Assembly (NCBI GenBank): GCA_023387295.1
Contig: JAEWIG010000314.1
Location: forward strand, 1-8,056
Length of the DNA: 8,056 bases
Reading direction: 5' to 3'
Source: Bacillota bacterium
GTDB lineage: Bacteria; Bacillota; Bacilli; Bacillales; Cytobacillaceae
A model generated the notes under the pieces. That model searched no databases and was not told the DNA's origin. It worked only from the letters and a program-made list of their open reading frames with translations. Each line of letters opens with the position of its first letter. Positions within the stretch are counted from its first letter, which is position 1. The translations under genes were made by a program, and so were the position numbers. Shown here one piece after another: positions 6,104 to 8,056 of the stretch.

Positions 6104-6253
6104 CTAAAAACCCGCTAAATAGGATTGAATGGATTCGGGCAAAAGTTGAAAGAATAATCCTTCATATTTGATATCTAGTAGACCCGCAATAAAAAAAATA
6201 ACAACGATTAATACTAAAAGGGGTTTCTTATTCTTTTTAGAAATCCACTTCAA
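6104..6253 (-). CDS. Small single-pass membrane protein (49 residues)
   Basis: A short gene that is easy to miss because it starts with TTG (6251-6253). The ribosome site GAGGAGGGG (6260-6268) is strong and eight bases from the start. The product opens MKWISKKNKK, a basic cytoplasmic lead. A hydrophobic helix of about 16 residues (PLLVLIVVIFFIAGLL, 11-26) follows, then a 23-residue polar tail ending YLAGF. Topology should be N-in, C-out. I do not recognise the family. It sits downstream of the ECF sigma/anti-sigma pair on the same strand, with a gap of 186 bases, and converges on the transporter, sharing its terminator. The charged-hydrophobic-polar layout and strong ribosome site argue for a real gene. 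Confidence 0.65.
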   Translation of the reverse strand: MKWISKKNKKPLLVLIVVIFFIAGLLDIKYEGLFFQLLPESIQSYLAGF

Positions 6254-6439
6254 TAGACTCCCCTCCTCTAAAAAAATAACGTAATAGTGAACAAGTTAAG
6301 TATATATTGTTTCATGCAAAATATATATCCATTCTTGTGAAGATACTATCACTTATTCATATCATAGTTCTCCTTTATTAGTCTAAGTGCGGTTTTTATT
6401 TTTAAGACTACAACCATTTTATCTCTGAATGTTCCATTT
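6254..6439. other. AT-rich gap between the anti-sigma gene and the small membrane protein
   Basis: No clear terminator follows the anti-sigma gene; only a weak TAGTCT/AGACTA pair is seen near 6379-6410. On the minus strand AAAGGAG (about 6371-6377) precedes two overlapping minimal frames, ATG-ATA-TGA (6357-6365) and ATG-AAT-AAG-TGA (6349-6360). This is either a decayed gene start or a minigene. TATACT (6299-6304, minus) could be a -10 for the small membrane protein, but no convincing -35 accompanies it. Confidence 0.4.
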
Positions 6440-7279
6440 CTATTCAATCAATCCTGTAGAACGTCTAGTAACATTACGCATAAATAACCACATCGTGGTA
6501 AAAATCATTGTCATCAAAAATAACATTCCTGCTGGGATAAATAACTGCCAAGATTCTGGTGCATAGTGCTTTGTTTGGAAACCTCGTTCTACATTATCTA
6601 AATAGTTGTCCTGATATTCGAATTGTACGATATATTCCCCCTGTTCCATCGCCATCGTTCCAATATCATAGGAATTCGGTACAATTGAACTTGCAACTAT
6701 AATTCCATTTTCATAGACAGCTTCGGCTTTTTCATATGGAAGAGGATAAATGATTTTTGGATTCAATGTTAAATCTTGATCAACCGCTACAGCGGCTTTT
6801 TTAAAGACTGCTAAATATTTTATTTTTTCGTTATAGTGTTTCGATACTTCTGCTAAAGAATGATTGCCGTTTTCTTCTAATCTATTAAACGCGTCACGCA
6901 TGATGGCCTCTTGTTCTTCTTCAATTGTGAATTGATGCGCTCGCTCATCTGTTAATTCCTGATAGTCTAATACACCTTTTCCAAGTAATAGCACGGTCAC
7001 AATCATGCTTACCACTACTAACGTTTTCAGCACTTTTGTAAAAAGCTGTTGTGCCTTCATTGCTTTCGAGATTTTTTCAAATGGCTGTATTTCTTTTGTC
7101 CGTTCAAGGATTAGCTGCTCTTCTTGAATATCCAACTCTTCAAGCATTTGTTTATATATCCCATCACAATGTTCACAAGTTTTTAAATGACCTTCTATAA
7201 ACTGCGCACTTTGCTCACTACATAATTCATCGATATATAACGGTAATAAATCTTTTACGATTGGACATTTTTCACTCAT
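6440..7279 (-). CDS. Zinc-finger (ZAS/HC2) anti-sigma factor, two membrane segments
   Basis: Membrane protein that likely holds the ECF sigma factor encoded just upstream inactive until an envelope signal arrives. It has 279 residues. The N-terminal cytoplasmic domain (about 1-80) starts CPIVKDLLPLYIDELCS and contains HLKTCEHC, where His31, Cys35 and Cys38 form the HxxxCxxC zinc motif of ZAS-type anti-sigmas. A membrane helix at about 83-103, an outside domain of about 140 residues and a second helix at about 246-267 follow, ending in a short basic tail. The second helix differs from single-pass RsiW-like proteins and is nearer to YlaD-like layouts. The ATG overlaps the last eight bases of the sigma gene (ATGAGTGA), giving tight coupling. 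What it senses is unknown. Confidence 0.9.
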   Translation of the reverse strand: MSEKCPIVKDLLPLYIDELCSEQSAQFIEGHLKTCEHCDGIYKQMLEELDIQEEQLILERTKEIQPFEKISKAMKAQQLFTKVLKTLVVVSMIVTVLLLGKGVLDYQELTDERAHQFTIEEEQEAIMRDAFNRLEENGNHSLAEVSKHYNEKIKYLAVFKKAAVAVDQDLTLNPKIIYPLPYEKAEAVYENGIIVASSIVPNSYDIGTMAMEQGEYIVQFEYQDNYLDNVERGFQTKHYAPESWQLFIPAGMLFLMTMIFTTMWLFMRNVTRRSTGLIE

Positions 7280-7745
7280 CTCGTTCCCTCTCTCTCAATT
7301 TTACTTTTGCGCGAAAAAAACTAACTCGTGCCCAATTCTCATTTTTTCCATGGACATCGCCAATTTCCTTAAAGCTTAGTCCTCCCAATATTCGAAGCAA
7401 AAGAATTTCTCTATAAGGCTCTTCTAATTCGTGAATGAGTCGGTATAAGGCGATTTTGTCCTCTTGCTCAATAATTGTCTTCTCAGCTGAGGAACTGATT
7501 GGAGCCTCTTGTATGATGGGTTGCTTATTTTGCTTGTCCACATATTGATAATATGTATGTTTCGCTATTTGACAGAGCCACACCGACATTTTACTCATTC
7601 CGTTATAACGCTCTATCGATTGAACAGCTTTATAAAATGTTTCCTGTGTCAACTCCTCTGCAACATCTACATTCTTGCAAAGGGTCATCAAATATTTGAA
7701 AACAATTTCATTATATTTCTCATAGATTTCATTCAATTGACCCAA
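7272..7745 (-). CDS. ECF-family RNA polymerase sigma factor
   Basis: Directs RNA polymerase to a small envelope-stress-type regulon, including probably its own operon. The 157 residues fit the ECF size with only regions 2 and 4. Region 2 (about 8-72) includes VAEELTQETFYKAVQSI and the SVWLCQIAKHTYYQY helix of regions 2.3-2.4. After a short linker, region 4 (about 95-150) includes YREILLLRILGGLSFKEIGDVHGKNENWARVSFFRAKVKL, the helix-turn-helix that reads the -35. The start is a TTG (7743-7745), backed by AAAGGAGGAG (7751-7760) at a seven-base gap; no in-frame ATG lies nearby. The anti-sigma gene overlaps its end by eight bases. Resembles YlaC-type factors, but the subgroup cannot be fixed by eye. 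Confidence 0.92.
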   Translation of the reverse strand: MGQLNEIYEKYNEIVFKYLMTLCKNVDVAEELTQETFYKAVQSIERYNGMSKMSVWLCQIAKHTYYQYVDKQNKQPIIQEAPISSSAEKTIIEQEDKIALYRLIHELEEPYREILLLRILGGLSFKEIGDVHGKNENWARVSFFRAKVKLRERERDE

Positions 7746-7779
7746 CGCCGCTCCTCCTTTCCCTTATATATCTAAAAAA

Positions 7780-7792
7780 CGATAAGTTCGTT
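7780..7792 (-). promoter_or_regulatory. ECF-type motif upstream of the ECF sigma operon (copy 1)
   Basis: On the minus strand AACGAACTTATCG (7792 down to 7780), preceded by TTGT so that it reads TGTAACGAACTT, containing the AAC core typical of ECF -35 elements. It matches 12 of 13 bases of a copy on the opposite strand at 7874-7886. No clean CGTC/CGAC-type -10 follows at 16-17 bases, so it may be a regulator site or a diverged promoter. Confidence 0.4.
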
Positions 7793-7809
7793 ACAATTAT
7801 TTTATAAAA

Positions 7810-7838
7810 ATATTAAAATGGTTTTTTTTTCTAGTAAA
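7810..7838 (-). promoter_or_regulatory. Possible sigma-A promoter of the ECF sigma/anti-sigma operon
   Basis: Minus-strand TTTACT (7833-7838), 17 bases, then TAATAT (7810-7815), giving a start near 7803 and a leader of about 58 bases. The match is moderate and the region is AT-rich with a nine-base T run (7822-7830). Confidence 0.35.
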
Positions 7839-7850
7839 CTACACTATTTT

Positions 7851-7856
7851 TAGAAT
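7851..7856 (+). promoter_or_regulatory. Possible -10 element for the rightward ECF sigma gene
   Basis: TAGAAT matches the TATAAT consensus at five of six positions. The -35 17 bases upstream (7828-7833, TTTCTA) is poor. A start near 7863 would give a leader of about 58 bases. Confidence 0.3.
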
Positions 7857-7871
7857 TTTTTCAAAACAAAA

Positions 7872-7897
7872 TGAACGAACTTCTCGATTGCTGCATC
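7872..7897 (+). promoter_or_regulatory. Candidate ECF autoregulatory promoter of the rightward sigma gene (motif copy 2)
   Basis: TGAACG (7872-7877), 16 bases, then CATC (7894-7897) resembles Bacillus ECF promoters (TGAAC-type -35, CGTC-type -10) with one mismatch in the -10. AACGAACTTCTCG (7874-7886) is the inverted partner of the copy at 7780-7792. The predicted start lies about 20 bases before the ATG and leaves room for the AAAGGAGG ribosome site (7906-7913). Confidence 0.4.
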
Positions 7898-7920
7898 TAA
7901 TCATTAAAGGAGGCCTGGAA

Positions 7921-8056
7921 ATGGATGAAATCGAGCTTGCTAAACAAGCGATTAATGGAAATGAAGCTGCTCAACTTCAGCTATTAAATTTATATAAAGA
8001 ATCGATGTATCGTGTTGCCTATAGCTATATGCAAAATGAACATGATGCAAATGATG
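7921..8056 (+). CDS. Second ECF-family sigma factor (N-terminal part, runs off the window)
   Basis: The first 45 codons read MDEIELAKQAINGNEAAQLQ, then a helix ending YKESMYRVAYSYMQNEHDAND. This is the region 1.2-2.1 start of ECF sigma factors of the SigW/SigV/SigM-like kind, where a LYK-x-x-MYR-x-AYSY helix leads into DAxDA. The ATG has a strong AAAGGAGG ribosome site seven bases upstream. It diverges from another ECF sigma operon across 175 bases. The rest, including region 4 and any anti-sigma partner, lies beyond the window edge. Family is clear, subgroup is not. Confidence 0.85.
   Translation, partial: MDEIELAKQAINGNEAAQLQLLNLYKESMYRVAYSYMQNEHDAND

Noticed and set aside
6291..6316. TGAAAC upstream of the small membrane protein as an ECF -35
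   Set aside because: The nearest CGTT lies about 27 bases downstream, too far for an ECF promoter.
6301..6327. Inverted repeat TATATATT/AATATATA
   Set aside because: Simple AT-repeat arms in AT-rich sequence; likely chance.
7509..7775. Plus-strand open frame of 88 codons
   Set aside because: Antisense to the ECF sigma gene, whose regions 2 and 4 are unmistakable.

Overview
The window looks like chromosomal DNA of a low-GC, endospore-forming Bacillaceae member (Bacillus/Lysinibacillus-like). The evidence is the AT-rich composition, strong GGAGG-type ribosome binding sites with frequent TTG starts, a gal operon, a YurQ-like GIY-YIG protein, a YeiL-like regulator, ECF sigma/anti-sigma genes, and a sequence matching a sporulation sigma-K promoter in front of a coat-like gene pair. 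No tRNA, rRNA, CRISPR array, transposase or prophage gene was seen.

Layout, left to right. (1) 1-1516, minus strand: galK followed by the start of galE, joined by a 4-base ATGA overlap. This is the Leloir pathway of galactose use, with a plausible sigma-A promoter and a direct repeat upstream. (2) 1517-1817: an intergenic stretch holding the gal promoter, a leftward terminator-like hairpin and a rightward sigma-K-like promoter. (3) 1818-2633, plus strand: two small unrecognised proteins in tandem. The second has a Gln/Tyr/His-rich tail typical of spore coat proteins, and a rho-independent terminator follows. (4) 2700-4100, minus strand: a short GIY-YIG protein and then a TRM11/TrmG10-like RNA methyltransferase, separated by a large hairpin. 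(5) 4165-6073: a Crp/Fnr-family (YeiL-like) regulator diverging from an MFS transporter of the phenylpropionate permease (HcaT/YwbF) type. Their 82-base gap contains a perfect 20-base palindrome positioned to activate the transporter and repress the regulator. A terminator overlaps the transporter stop codon. (6) 6104-6253, minus strand: a 49-codon single-pass membrane protein with a strong ribosome binding site and a TTG start. (7) 6440-7745, minus strand: an ECF sigma factor and its overlapping zinc-finger anti-sigma factor. (8) 7921-8056, plus strand: the start of a second ECF sigma factor, diverging from the first. The 175-base gap between them carries two inverted, nearly identical 13-mers.

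The most interesting signals are the YeiL-like/MFS switch, the paired divergent ECF systems with shared motifs, the putative sigma-K coat-like operon, and the small membrane protein. All functional statements rest on reading motifs by eye; no database search was run.
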